From Oxytricha trifallax (Eukaryota; Ciliophora; Spirotrichea; Sporadotrichida; Oxytrichidae), in NCBI GenBank assembly GCA_000711775.1, contig ARYC01001126.1, forward strand, positions 27,571-91,570: a stretch of 64,000 nt of DNA, given 5' to 3'. The position numbers and the translations under genes are program-made. Of the stretch, positions 13,801 through 28,800 are shown in pieces. The stretch's first letter is position 1. Every line of letters starts with the position of its first letter. The notes beneath the pieces are model-generated. The model was not told the origin of the DNA and searched no databases. It saw only the letters and a program-made list of their open reading frames with translations.

Positions 13801-16800
13801 ACCGAGGTACCTACCCCCACACCTCCCCCCACCTCAAAAATGAAGGTTCCCTAATATACTCAATTTTATTGAAAAAACATATTCTCAAGGTCTGAATCTA
13901 CTTACTTCATGACATCTAACTCTCAATACAAATTTTAATCATAAAATGACATAAATTTTTCAAAATTTATGTCATCATTTTAATTGCTATTTTAATGTTA
14001 TTTTTAATTTTTGGCAACTCTCATTACGTTAGTCGACTCTTTTAGAGATATACTCCCATAGGAAAATATATTTCAAATAAGATTATATTACTAAGACTTT
14101 TTGAAGATTTTATAAAATACAATGAGTTAAACACATAAAAAATTACAAAACTCTTTTTCAACCTAAAACATTTTCATTTGATTAAATAAAAAAATTAACA
14201 TGAGTAAATTTTTCAAAAAATAATTTACAGCATAGAATTAAATTTATAATATCATAATATACGAATAAATTGAAAAATGATTATGCTTAGATTACCATAA
14301 TAAAATAATAATAAATATATAAATTATAATCATTTTTCAATTTATTCGTAAATTATGATATTATAAATTTAATTCTATGCTGTAAATTATTTTTTGAAAA
14401 ATTTACTCATGTTAATTTTTTATTTAATCAAATGAAAATGTTTTAGGTTGAAAAAGAGTTTTGTAATTTTTTATGTGTTTAACTCATTGTATTTTATAAA
14501 ATCTTCAAAAAGTCTTAGTAATATAATCTTATTTGAAATATATTTTCCTATGGGAGTATATCTCTAAAAGAGTCGACGAACGTAATGAGAGTTGCCAAAA
14601 ATTAAAAATAACATTAAAATAGCAATTAAAATGATGACATAAATTTTGAAAAATTTATGTCATTTTATGAGTAAAATTTGTATTGAGAGTTAGATGTCAT
14701 GAAGTAAGTAGATTCAGACCTTGGGAATATGTTTTTTCAATAAAATTGAGTATATTAGGGGAACTTCATTTTTGAGGTGGGGGGAGGGGGGAGGTACCTC
14801 GGTTTTGGGACTGGGGAGGGGTGGGGGGAGGTACCTCGGGGTGAACAAATATTATTTAATTCTTGTCCTTATCAATAGTATTTTTAAAAGTTTTATTAAT
14901 TCAATAATATAGAGCTTTTTAGTTTAAAAATCTAGTATGGTCTCTATAAAAATCCATACTAAATTGACACAAATGTTCAAGGTATAAGCTATTATAAAGA
15001 CATGACTCATCATTATTTTCACTTCATCATCATATACAAAGTCACTAAATACTAGCATTATGTAGCTTATTAACTTATTTAAGTTCTAATAATTTACTAA
15101 ATTATTCAATTTAAAAGAGTATAATTATTGCCAGAGTTGATAACTCATTAAAAACTTCCTGACTGTAGCACACAGTGATTGGCCGAAAGTATAATTATTT
15201 ATCTAAAATATAAAAATTGTTGGCAATTATAGATTAAATAGATAATGTAGAATATATTTGATAGAATAAAGAGCTATATCTAGGCAGTGAGATAGTCTTC
15301 CAGTAGAAATACACTCGCAATGAAGAAAACTCTTCTTAAATAGTAAATTCCATAAAATAGTCCAGCTGCTTCACTTTTATCTCGAAGCACTTAAAAATAA
15401 AAATAAATACTTTCACCAAGTCCCCTAAATCTAAAGCAAAAGTTTTTCAAAATTTTTTTACATAATACTAGATAATTTAAATATTGTATTGAAGTTAAAA
15501 ATAATTATAGGAATAAATAAAGATAATTTTTTAATTTTTTACAAATACCTATTTTATATAAAATATAAGAATTAAATTAAAATGATTAATAAGCTTATTT
15601 ATTATTGTTGTTTTGTTTTAAATTAAAAAAAATAAAATAATTAATTATACTGTTTTTTAGGAGTACATTTTATTAGGGAAATATATTAAAATAAATTAAT
15701 TAAATTCTAAAATCATGGCAGTTATCAAATCCAAATTGATTAAAATTTCAAATATAAATAGTAGATCCCTCAATTTAAGCTGGATTTTAATAATGAAAAG
15801 ATTCCTGAATCTTCCCAGGAAGAGATATGAGTTTATTTTACCAATAACACCCATCGTCTCATTTTTATGCGCTATCATAGGGTATAATATTGATAGGGTT
15901 AGGAGACAATTTTCGAAACCATAACTGAGGTTAATAAATTTTATTTTAATTTTATTTCATTTTCACAAAAAAAATATAATTTTAGAATATTTAAAAAAAT
16001 TTAAGACTTATTATTATTGATATCATCATTTTTAATATGTATATATTTTGTCAGTTAAATTACAGAAATTAATGTATTAATTATCTTTTAATAATATAAT
16101 TTTCAAAATCTAATCCCTTTTTAAGAAAACAAAATAATAAAATATGAATTCCATTTTTTTTTAATTTTATGTTTTAAATGTCCAATGGCCTTTTAATTTT
16201 TCATATCATATTTGTTCCGTTTAAGATCCTATCTCCCCTCCTCCCCTTAAAATACCCCTATTCATTTGAAATAATTTGTTCTCATGGTCTGATTCCATCC
16301 CCTTAATGACATCTCGACCATAATTCCCTATTTTTTATTAAGAAAATACATTAAAACTTACAATTTTTTCACTAGTACTTCTAAATTATGCTATATATGC
16401 CTCAGTTTTTTATTATTTGACAATCATGTATATTATTTTTTACTGAGATAACTAATAAGCTTAATTGTTTTAATTAAAAAACATGTCTTTATCCGCCTTA
16501 ATTCAACTTAATCCAAAAAGTAGTTTAAAAGATTATTTTAATAATTTTATTTGGTTTTAATAAGATAGAATAAATTATGAATATAGATTAATAATTTTGG
16601 CTAAAAATGAACATATTTCTATTATTCAAATCTCATTTTAAAAATTAGTTAGTTAGTTAAGTTACTTGGAAATTAATATTTAGTGGAAATAATTCTTGAG
16701 GTTAGCCACCCTCCCGATCTCCTCTCCAGAAGCATCATGTTTGGTCACCTCTAAACAAAACTATCGTACAAACTCAGGTTCTTTCATCCACATAACCGGT

Positions 16801-19800
16801 CCATATTTCCGAGCCGTGTCATATGATACCCTTTTTCACGTAATGAAAGCTTCGAACATGTAGCCCATGCATTTTTTTACTAGGTACATACACTACAGAC
16901 TCCTGGGTTTCAAATCCCAACCCTATAAAAATTGGTCAGTCGACTAATTATCTAGACGATAGGTCCTATAACGATATAAATTTTATATTTAATTTAAATG
17001 TTTTTTATTTTAAAAATGGACTATGATTAAAATAATATTGATTTCAAAGAACGATATTGTTAGGAAATTGCTTTCCTTTTATAATTTTAAATTGTTACAT
17101 TATTTAAAAATTATCTGCATTTTTTTCATAACAGATATCAAAGACATTTTAGTGTGTACATAAAACCAGAAAGTATTTCTAGATAAGATAGGAATATATC
17201 TAATAGATTTTATATTTGCGATACTGAACTTAAATCTATAAATAAAAGTTTTATAATAAAAATATATTAAAGTTTATTGAAATAACTATATTGTTTTTAA
17301 TTCTTAAAATTAACCCATATAAAATTGCTATTAAAACCTATCAGGTTATTTTTAGGAATTATGTTAAATGAAGATAATTAAGAATTTTTTTAAAAATATA
17401 TTTTTATAGTTAGCTCAGTAAAAATATTCAATCATCGTTTATTTAAAAAAACATTCAACATTAAACGTCAAAGGACAAAGTGAATATTACCAAAATATAG
17501 AAATAATATCATAAAACAGTATTTTTAAAAAATTGAAAATTTTTATGTATTTCTTTAAATAAAAAATAGGGTCATGAGGTCGAGATGTCATATAGGATAT
17601 TTATCCATACCCTGAGCACAATTCTTTTTATATCAATAGTGCACTTAGGGGGATAGGGGGACTACCAGAAATGTGGTGCGGGGGGATCGGGCGTCTGTCT
17701 GAAAGCATATTGAATGCTGTGAAAATAGATGGGCAGTAGTATGTTAATTGCCAAATTTCCTGCAATAAATATAAAACTAAAGATCAGTGAGACATAGTCA
17801 CCATTGCTTATTAATTAAATATCCAAAATACTCACAACAAATGCAATAGATGATTCTAGCTGTAAACCCATGAAAAATCTTATTATCGATCCTAATCCTA
17901 TGTTTTCTTTCAATTTATTTGTTAAATACTTCAATCTTTAAAAATAAATAATTAGATAATAATTATATATGAAAACAATAGTCTAATAGTTAGTTCATTT
18001 AAAAATAATTAAAATATTTGTATATATTTTGTTCCATAAAAGATTTAATTATGATTTAAATCTTCTTACTTTAAGGAAATTAAAAATAAAGTATATCAGT
18101 AGTAGAGAGGGATAAATAATGAAAAATATCAGAGGCATTCCAATAAGGTATATGAAATTTGAGCTTTCATATCCTGTAAATTCAAATCTATCATTATAAG
18201 ATTCGTAATTACTTTCACTTTATAGATTGATCATTCGTTTTTATATAATTATTTAAATAAATTTTAATTATTCGTTGCTATATAGTTGAAGTGTCAATTG
18301 GATCAAAAGTGACCACATTAAATATTGTAGAAATACACTCGAAATTGGGAAATTAATTTAAGTTAAATTAATGATAAATCGAAATATTTGCAGTAAAAAG
18401 TTAGCCAATTAAAGCTATCTCGGGCTTATTCAATAGAGAATTCAAAGTTAATTGGACTAAGGCGGAACTATTTTATTTCATCGAGGGAGCGAGATAACTA
18501 GACTTTAATTGATTTCTTTCAATTCGATAAATTATACTCTCAAATTAAAATCGAGTTAACTCGCACTGTGGATAAGATAAAAAATACCGCAAATATTAGA
18601 GTTCAGCTAATTTTAAATTCTCTTATGTATGAATCCAAGATCGTTTATATTGGCTAATTTTAACAGCCAATATTTTAATTTATAATTAATTTAATTTAAA
18701 TTAATTTCCCAATTTCGAATGTATACCTGCAATATTGCTCTTAAGAAGTCCTTTATATCTGAGGTATAGGGTATTTTAAAGAGAGGAGTATGCGTGATTA
18801 ATTACAAGTTGTTTATCATACTCCAGAGGGCTTACAGAAACTGACCAAAAATTAAACTTGCTCCGATTCCACCAAAGATTTTTAATTTATTATCTTAAAA
18901 ATTGTAAATATATGAAGTTTATATAAAACCCCATAGATCAATTAAGACACGAAGATTGGGGTTAAGAACAATTAAATTAAGAATTAATTATTATTGGCGT
19001 ATAATTATAATGTTTGGGCTAATGATTAAAACTATTGGCTCGATCAATTGTCCCTATAAAATAATCCAATCAGGGTGTGTTAATTTGATTTTAGCCAAAT
19101 TATTTATATTATTAGCCAATTAAAATTAATTTTTAATCTAATTGTTCTAACTCCTATCCTCGCTTCTTAATTGATCTATGGGGTTTTATAATATAGAAAA
19201 TAAGGGAGGAAGTGTCCTGTCCCAAACATTTAAATTTCTTTTATTTACCAAAAATTATAGAATAAACTTAATGATCACTTATTCAATATCCCTCCCCTTT
19301 ATTTAGTAAAACAAATAACTTTCAAATTTTACAACTATCCTTTGTCTAATGAGAGATTAGAAACTATTATAAACTTACTGATTTAATTAATAATTAATGC
19401 TTTTTTTATTCGAGTATTTATCTAGATATGAGAGTTAACGGATGCTTAATTAAGCAATACTTTATCATAAATTATGAATAAGGTCTTTTAAAGTATATAA
19501 AAGTTTAATATTTTTATATATGAGGATGGAAACTTCCCATCGAAAAAGACACTGCTCGTAAGTAAACCATTTATTGCAGAAGTCAAAAGATAAATAAAAT
19601 TAATAAATAATTCATCAACAAAAAATTAAAAGATCCCTAAATTTGATATTACAATAAAAGAATTTTTGGTATAATGAGTATATTAAAACTCAGAGATGTA
19701 TAATTTTTGCATAATTAACTAGAAGTTTAATTGCAGATAATTCAACTCATACTCAAATCAAAGCAATAAAATAAAAATAAATTATAATTTTTAGATTGTA

Positions 19801-22800
19801 TTTTCTAAAAAAATTGCTAACGAGTTGACATTAAAAGAAAATATGCTATTGATGAGCCTAACTTGTCATTCTAAAGTTATAAATTATAGTTTATTACTTA
19901 ATTTAAAGTAAATAACATTTTGCTTATTAATAAGGGCTATCTTTTTTTAATAAGTAAATATTACTACAATTTCTTTTTAATTTAAATAACAAACACAAAC
20001 TAAAAATGCAGAAGTCACCATTTCAATTTCTTGATTGTTTTACAATAAAATATTAAAGAATAAGAAATTTAAAATTGTTGTCATTTAAAACCTTGTAAAC
20101 TTTTGAATCTATTAATCGTAATTATTAAATAAAATTAACATAAAAACTTTTATTTAATTTTCATGATTTATAAGCATTAACCTTTTGCATGAGAAATATA
20201 AATTGAATTATAATTTTTGACTATAATTTGTGTAAGTTTTAAGGTATAAAATTTTGAAGATCTCAGATATTTTTGTTAAAAATTAAAATTAGCAAGAATT
20301 AGAGAAGTGATGCCCTTTATTTTACAAGTGAAAAATTAAAATATATATATATGGTTGCAAGTTACAAGTTATTTTGGTCAATCTATTAAATTCAGATATA
20401 ATGAGTTAAATTGTGAAAATTTTATTAAACTTTGATTTCATAAAAAAATTATGTTAATTAAATTTATAAAATTACTAATCTAATCTTAAATATATAATAT
20501 TCAATCCACCAATAAATCTTTTTCGAATCGTAATTAATATAGATTTTTTTATATGAAATTCTTAATAAGTAAATAATTAATTTTTTCTCTCTAATTCTTT
20601 TTTTGTTTCAAAATTTATAAATACTTATTTTATTAAGAATGATAAATTGATATAAAATTCATACAAACCCCATAAAATTTTTTAATCTCCAAAACTACAT
20701 AATATTAGTCAACAATGGCGGGATTATTAAGGGTAAAGTTAGCAAGATAAATAGGAAAATAAATTTTAAAATAATTTTGTTCTTAAAATCAATATTGCCA
20801 TTATTTAATTTGTTTTATAAGTAAAAATTAAAACAATTTACTCTTCCTTAACTCTGTTTATTTTTGTTTATATAGCACGATTGTTTTCTTGAAAAAAATA
20901 AAAAGTATAGCACAAATGTCAAATCACTGCCTCTCATAAAGTTTTATAGCATTCCTAAAATTGGACATCTTTCATCTTCTTGAAGGGTAATTGAGGATTC
21001 TTACATTAGGAATAAAAGTGTGATATTTTTTCGTTAAATTTTATTTCATATTCTATAACTAGCAATTGATGAAAAGTGAACTAGTTTATGGTAATTATTA
21101 ACCAAATGAAGAGTGAAATCGATATTAATGTCTTTATGATGACTCTGTTAGTAACTAGAAATTGCCTATCAACTCCCATGTCTCAATCATATATATATAA
21201 AGTCAAAGCATAATGCCAAAATTATGAGTTTTAGTGCTTTTTGTAAAAATCTTTAATTTAAAATTACAAGATAAAAATATTTATTTGGTTTTAAATTCTG
21301 TTCAGGCACTGATAAGGCTTTAGATTAATTTTGATTGTTCTTTGTATTTATATTTATTTTTACTTAATAAGGATTTTACCTCAAAGAATTCCACTCTTTA
21401 TCCTTAATTGTTCTGACCGAGACCCCCCCTCCTCCCCCCCCTCAGCCGAGACCTCCCCTCTTCCCCTCAGCCGAGACCCCCTCCCCCCCTCACTTTATTG
21501 TAATTTTTTGATAAACTTATTTTTTACTCAAATTAAATTTCTTGCCCTGCGGGCTGCTATTACCATTATATATATAAATTGATATCTTTCACTAAATCCG
21601 CGACCTTTTGACAACATGCTCTCATAGGGAAATAATTATAATTACATTCCTTTTGACTTTCATTAGTAATAATATAATTTTCATTGACACACAATAATAT
21701 GATAAAAATTTCTTACAACTTAAATCACTTCCATTCGACTAAATATTAACAATTAATATAATAATTTTCCAAATAATTTTTCTTCTCTTTATTTCATTAT
21801 GAACAATTTTAAAATTATTTTTACTTTATTTATTATATTACAAATAAAATCTTTTTTTATTCATTAATGTATTTTTATGGTAATCAAAAACATAAGAAAT
21901 TATTTAGAACTTTTCTAAAACTAAGCTTAACCAAAAAGATTTTATTTGTAATATAATAAATAAAGTAAAAATAATTTTAAAATTGTTCATAATGAAATAA
22001 AGAGAAGAAAAATTATTTGGAAAATTATTATATTAATTGTTAATATTTAGTCGAATGGAAGTGATTTAAGTTGTAAGAAATTTTTATCATATTATTGTGT
22101 GTCAATGAAAATTATATTATTACTAATGAAAGTCAAAAGGAATGTAATTATAATTATTTCCCTATGAGAGCATGTTGTCAAAAGGTCGCGGATTTAGTGA
22201 AAGATATCAATTTATATATATAATGGTAATAGCAGCCCGCAGGGCAAGAAATTTAATTTGAGTAAAAAATAAGTTTATCAAAAAATTACAATAAAGTGAG
22301 GGGGGGAGGGGGTCTCGGCTGAGGGGAAGAGGGGAGGTCTCGGCTGAGGGGGGGGAGGGGGAGGGGGGGTAGGAGGGGGGGTCTCGGTCAGAACACTTAA
22401 TTATAAAAACTAATATTAAAATAAGTAAATTTCTTTATTCTTAAAATCCAATTAGCAAGGTTTCAATACAATTGGGAAACCATGTGAAAAAGGCTTATAC
22501 TAATGGTTCAGCTATTGGAATAGGCTGAGACTTTTTTGGTAAAAAAAGTAGAATAAAATTTTTTTCCATTCTAAAAATAAGATGAGAGCAACGATAAACA
22601 ATGATTAGATATTTCCTCTAACAAGATGTTATGGTAATAACTTTTAACAGTAAAAGCGAGATATATTTTAAAAAGGTGATGAAACTGGTAAAATTCCCTC
22701 ATCATCTAATGACATGAAAAACTTCCCTAGATCTTTAATCAAGATTCTTTGATCATATTTACATTAAGGGAGACACTTTGAGATTTAGAAAGTATTTTAA

Positions 22801-25800
22801 CTTTTATATAAAGCTCTCCAGAAGCACGAAGCATTTTTAAAATGCATCATTAAATTTTTGAATATAGATTTAGCATTAATTTTGTGATAGAATAAAAAGA
22901 ATTTTATATTAATACTTAATAAAAAAAAGTCCAATTAAATGTAAAGGAAATTATCAGACTATGTTACAATATGCCATTCCACATCTTCCAATTAAAAAGA
23001 ATCTTCTTACCAAAGTGTAAACTTTAAAAAATGTTGTAAAAACTTAATCTTATTATTTGTAAATAAACCTCCATTCTAAGTAATTGTTAGCTTAGATTGA
23101 TATTTAAATTTCTATGTTAATAATTATTTAATATAAGACAAATACTTTTAATTTTTAAAGCTACCCATTAGAGCTGATTTTACTGAAAGTCAAGCTTTCA
23201 AGCGTGAAAGTACTAAATATATTTTGCAAATATGTTGTTGAATTTTGATGCATATTTTCATTATTTTAAACTATTGTAATGTTAGGCTTTTGTTGATCTC
23301 TAATAAATGGCCTCACAACAACAACTTTGAATATATACTGGTTATTCATAGGCAAAAACTAATTGTCATCTTAAACCTTTATTATGAAACTGTATTTTCC
23401 TATATCAGCTATCTGTGGATTGAATACTAGTTTTGAAATAATTAAAATAAAAAAATAGTAAAATATTAGAATAAAGGTATATACAATTTTATAATTTTGA
23501 GCCCTATAATTAGATAAAGATTGGTATTAGAGAGCTTTCAAATTAATGCTCTAATGAGATGGACACAAGATTTATATTAAATGTTATATAAAAGATTTAT
23601 TATAAGATCTCCATTTGGATCATATGTTTGAGGTAGATCATAAAAAGACAACTATTAAGTACTGATTTGAATTGATCTTGGTAGTTTTTCGATAAAGAAT
23701 TTTATTAAAATAGTTTTTCGTAAAATTTTAGGGTGAGTTAAATACACAGTTTTTCAATGAAAACACTTTGAATGAGAAACTTCTTTTTTCCCATTACTTA
23801 TTTATGAAATAAAAATATCTTGTGTTATTTGAGCTTTAATGAAATACAAATATTGATAATAGAGTGAATTAAATTATAAAACTAATAAAAAAAAGAAAAA
23901 ATCTTTTAATAAGTAAAAGTAGCTAAATTAACAACTTCATAATCAAAGCCCTAAAACCTTTTGATAATTTTGTAAGTATTTTGATTGATGAGGGTATTGT
24001 TGGGGATTAGGGTTTCTTTTTGATTAATTTCATTTTTGTTGTATAGATCTAATGTAATTTATTATTTTTATAGTTGCGATGTTTATTCTTTTATATTATA
24101 TCATCACAACATTTTAGTAAAAAGTAATGTAGAGATTATTCCAATAGGAAATTTAAATGATAGAACATCAGTTGTTTGCTTTACTTATTTAATTAAAATA
24201 GCTAAATTTTCTGAAAAGTTCTTATTTAAAAATCATTTTGGGACTAATATAGTTTTAATATTTTATTACATGGTTCTAATTAAATTTTTAACTAGATTGG
24301 AACTTTTCTATTACCTCATTAGCTTAAAACTATGTACTAATTAAGTTTTGGTACCAATTAAAATTAAACTAATTAGTACCAGTACTAATTAAATTTAAAT
24401 ATATTTAGGATTAAGATAATGGAATTTAATTGGTTAAATTGGAGATCCATCTCTGAAATTTGTTAACCTCCTATAAAATGCCCATATTTAATAGGTATCT
24501 AAAAATTTAAGTGACATTAGAAATACAAATTTTTAGTTTGATCTCCATTTATGAAAATTTGATAACTAAAACATTTCAGTATTTAAGCTATCGAACACCT
24601 CTAAATCACTCATTTTATGTGTATTTTTTATTAAAATTTTACTAATATACCAAATTCATTTATATTTCATAAAAATATGTCAATAAAGAACTCAAGGTAA
24701 GAGAATGGAAAGTATTGAATATAATATGAAAATCATTTATGATGAAAATTTCAAAAACATTTTTGCATTAATGCCAATTTTTAGAAATGATGTAATCATC
24801 TAAATTAATAAAAACGATATATTATGATAACTAATGAAATAAATATAAAGTAGAAAAAATATAACTCAAATTTATCTTCTCTTTTATAAAAATGCTGAGT
24901 AAAAAAATGATCATAAAAAACTTTAATATTTTCATAACTAAAGTGAAAGTGATGATGCTTCCGAACTAAAATAAACCCATATTTTCTACATTACCCTAAT
25001 CAAAAAGAATTTCTAAAACTACTTTTGAGGAACTATTGAAGGGGTTTTGAATTCAAGTAAATTTATTTACAAAAAACTACAATAAATAGTCAAATCTAGG
25101 TAAAAAAAACGTGAAAATATTGTTTTGCTTCTTCCTTACATTTTTCACTCCTTTAAAAATAAAAAGTAAGGAAATTTGTTTACTTACTTATTTTAGATAT
25201 GGAAATATAATATTATTCCATAAATAATTATCCTTCAAAGTCTTAACTATTTTGTAGAATATAAAAATAATATTTATTCATATTATCACTAAGTGAAAAA
25301 TCTCAATGCAATCAAAATAGGATTTTTTAAAATATTCTATTATCATTAAAATAATAAATAAATAAATAAATAAAGGTATGGCAATTGAAATTTTTCATAA
25401 ATAAAACTAAAAAAATAAGAATAGAGATAATAAGCTAATATATAAATTATATGATACTTTAATAAAATTTATAAAATTGATACAAGTTTATTTAGAGAAC
25501 TCTTTAGGAAAGCTCTTAAATATTTAATTTAAAGAAGGGACTTTCATTTATAGGAATTAAGTTACTGAATACAAAAACATCTAAATAAGTTTAAGATCCT
25601 ATTAAACCATTTAGGATTCCACTTATTTTAATGTTGAATGCTGCTCCTGCATTAATATTTTTTAATATCATCAATGGATTTAAAAATAATATGACGCATA
25701 ACTTAAATCAGAGGTACTTATAGAAAAACTTAATTAAGGATGAACTCCTGTGAACTGAATAAAGCTAGGTAATGCACTTCCGTTTGTGAGTGTAGCACTG

Positions 25801-28800
25801 TAAGACCAGACTAATGTTTCTGAACATGATCTTGAGTACGAGAAGCCATTTTTAATTATTGTATAAGATTCTCCAATTATATAGTATATTGTATCAAAAG
25901 TAGGAGTGCTAATGATTCCTTATAAAAATTTTATTTATTCTTCAGAATCTTATAAACATATAATAAGGGATATCTTCACACTGAGGAGATGGTAAATGAC
26001 TTTGATCCAGACTTAATAGAGATGAAGTGCTCATCTCAATAGGATCACCAGCTGTATATGATTAAAAATAAACAATTTATTTTTAATAATATGATCCGTG
26101 AGAGTAGATTCTTAACTTATTATTTTAATCAACTGAAGATGGCAAAGTTGTTACTAATGTGTTTATATATCCTGATGAAAAAGACGTTTAAACATTCATG
26201 CTAATTTATATTGATTGAGTAGTATACTGTAGACAAGTTTCTAAACTGTTGATGGGATGCTTGGTAAATATATAATTAAAATATTAATAATCTTTCAAAT
26301 ATGAATAAAAGTTTAACATATCCAACTTAATGGGGATATGTTTGCATATTTATAGCTGTAGTCAATCCAATTTCAAATATTTTAGATCCTAATGAGTTAA
26401 TGAATCCATTTATAAAAATACTATGATGTAATTCTAATAATAATTTTTAGGGTAGAGAGTATTACTAATTTATGAAATAGATGTTTAAACTCTAGAAACC
26501 ACAACTGGGTTATTATTATCTGCTATTTTCACAAATCCATAGTTAACTACACTTTCCATGTAGCATAGAAAAAATAAAATGGTAATTAATCATTAAAGTT
26601 AATTTGATATATTAAGCAAAAAGAGTTAAGTTTATTTCTCTTAAAAATATTTTTTTAAAACCCCATTACCTAACTAACTACACTCTCACTTGCTGTAGTG
26701 GTATATAAAAAATTGAAGTAAGTTGTATTTAGAGAGACAGCTAAACAAGTCATCGAAGTTGCTAATGTATAAGTAAAACTCCATGATTTCACTATATCTA
26801 TATATAAACTGCCAGCAAGTTCCTAGGTTAATATAAAGTTAATATCTTGGCCACTAAGACCAACTCCCTCAACACAAGATATTTATTATAGATCTTAATT
26901 AATTTAATGGATGCCTAGTTTTGATATTGGATAATTTTAAGATGAAGATTAATTTTCAATATCAAATCTTAGAAACTTTAACGCCAAGCCATCTGTTGCT
27001 TATATTGAGATTAAATAAGGTAACCTTTCATTAGAGCCAGCTATGTACATTAAAAAATTAAAGGGTGGTATATTCAATTGCTCAATTGCTCAATTTGTTA
27101 TAAATAATTTACTATGGTAAAAATTGCTCACTGTCGGTAGCAAAACCTCACTATATTTCATATCTCTATATGATAAAATATGCAAAATAAATAAATAACA
27201 ATTCAGAGTATAGGAATGCAGTGGCTAGAAGTTTTATGGGGAATGTACTAATATATATTTTGAAATTATATGACCGTTAATTATATATATATAAAGTTAT
27301 TTAACATAAACAATGCATAAATATTTTAAGGATTAATTTTTATAACTAATACATAAAATTTTTTGACAAAAGAGGTCAATAAGGTTTTGAGGAGGGCATT
27401 GATTTCATTCAAACCCCCTCTTACGAGATGACTATTAATTTTACGCCTGCAATAACTTTGAATCGCATAGCCATACAAGCAACTGCACTCCTAAAATCCC
27501 GTCAATATAATTTCTGTATTTTGCATGTTTTATCATATAGAGACATGAAATATGTTGTACAGTGAGCAATAGTTACTATTGTGAGGAATTGTTGAAGGAG
27601 TGAGCAATTGACCACATCACCCAAAGCAATTAATAATTTTTTACATTCGATTTAGATTGATATTAAATTGAGCTGTGATTGCAATAAATTTATCATTATT
27701 TGATCCAAATTCTTTATAGTATACAGGTATAATAATACTTAGTGAAGAGGTGTGCTAAAAAGCAGCTATTGAAAATGTATTCCCCAAAGCTGTTACTATA
27801 TAAATCATGTCATTTTAATCCATTTTTAATCCTATAGTATCGTCATTTCTTTAGAGTGAATTTCCATTTCAATTATTTCTTGGGAGTAATTAAGATTTAC
27901 CTTGAAATATAAAAGTAAAGTAATTTTTATAAAAAAAATAAATTTAATTATAAATTGTTAATATCTTAAATCACTAAAAAATTACTACAAAAAAATAAAT
28001 ACTTAAACATTTCATTAAAATTTTAATTATGATATTAATTTATATTTTTATACTTATTCCTCATTTTTAATTAAAAAATATTTTAACTTTAGTAAATTAT
28101 ATTTTTTGTATTTGTATAAATATTAATTATATATGGGAATAAATTTAGAAAAATTACTTAAAACTTCTAAATATTAGAAATCTAAATATTTAAAATATAT
28201 GTAGAGCGTTTCGTACATTTTGTTAATGATTATAAATTTTATTTTTAAAATCATGATCTAATTATACTTTCATTAGTATTTAAAATTATTAAAAAATCCT
28301 TGGTTCTTAGATCTTTTCGGACAGGCTTATAATATATGGCTGCTGAAGTACTTCGAGGTGGTAGTTAGACTTGAAACTCTACCCAGTACTGTTGACAGGA
28401 TATTGTTCAAGCATCTTTCAGGTGTCAGCACTTAATTCAAAATTGATCTTCAAGTCAATCTTTCTTCCCAATTATTATGATAGGCCTGTCCGTATTAATC
28501 AAAGCACCAAGGATTTTATAAGAGTTTTATACTACTTAAAACTGTATAATTAGATCATGATTTAAATTTAAAATTGTATTGATTAAAAAACTGTAAAAAC
28601 ACTCTACATTTATTTTATATATTTAATTTATAATATTTGGAAATTTTAATTAATTTTTTTTAAAAATGCCATGATAAAATTAAGACTCCAAAATTTTTTT
28701 AAATTACAAATGATTATTCATATTTTATTTTATTTTACCCAAATTATTATAGTACACCTAGGCAGCATCTCCTGTTTAATAATTAAGGAGAACTATTGCA

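Noticed and set aside
14721..14912. Glycine-rich ORF
   Set aside because: It reads through the G-run tip of foldback element 2.
15696..15924. Overlapping ORFs on both strands
   Set aside because: Neither matches the paralogs in a convincing frame. The minus-strand one is in the region where beta blocks run, but the frame could not be tied to them.
24036..24344. 102-codon ORF in the non-autonomous TBE
   Set aside because: AT-rich composition gives such frames by chance, there is no Gln-coded extension of interest, and nothing equivalent was recognised in the second copy.
25350..25375. AAATAAATAAATA tract as a regulatory repeat
   Set aside because: Simple sequence of a kind expected by chance in DNA this AT-rich.
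26544..26684. Spliceosomal intron instead of IES
   Set aside because: GT...AG choices around the insert do not join the codons for TASES and VVNYGF in frame; the exact 10-bp repeats do.
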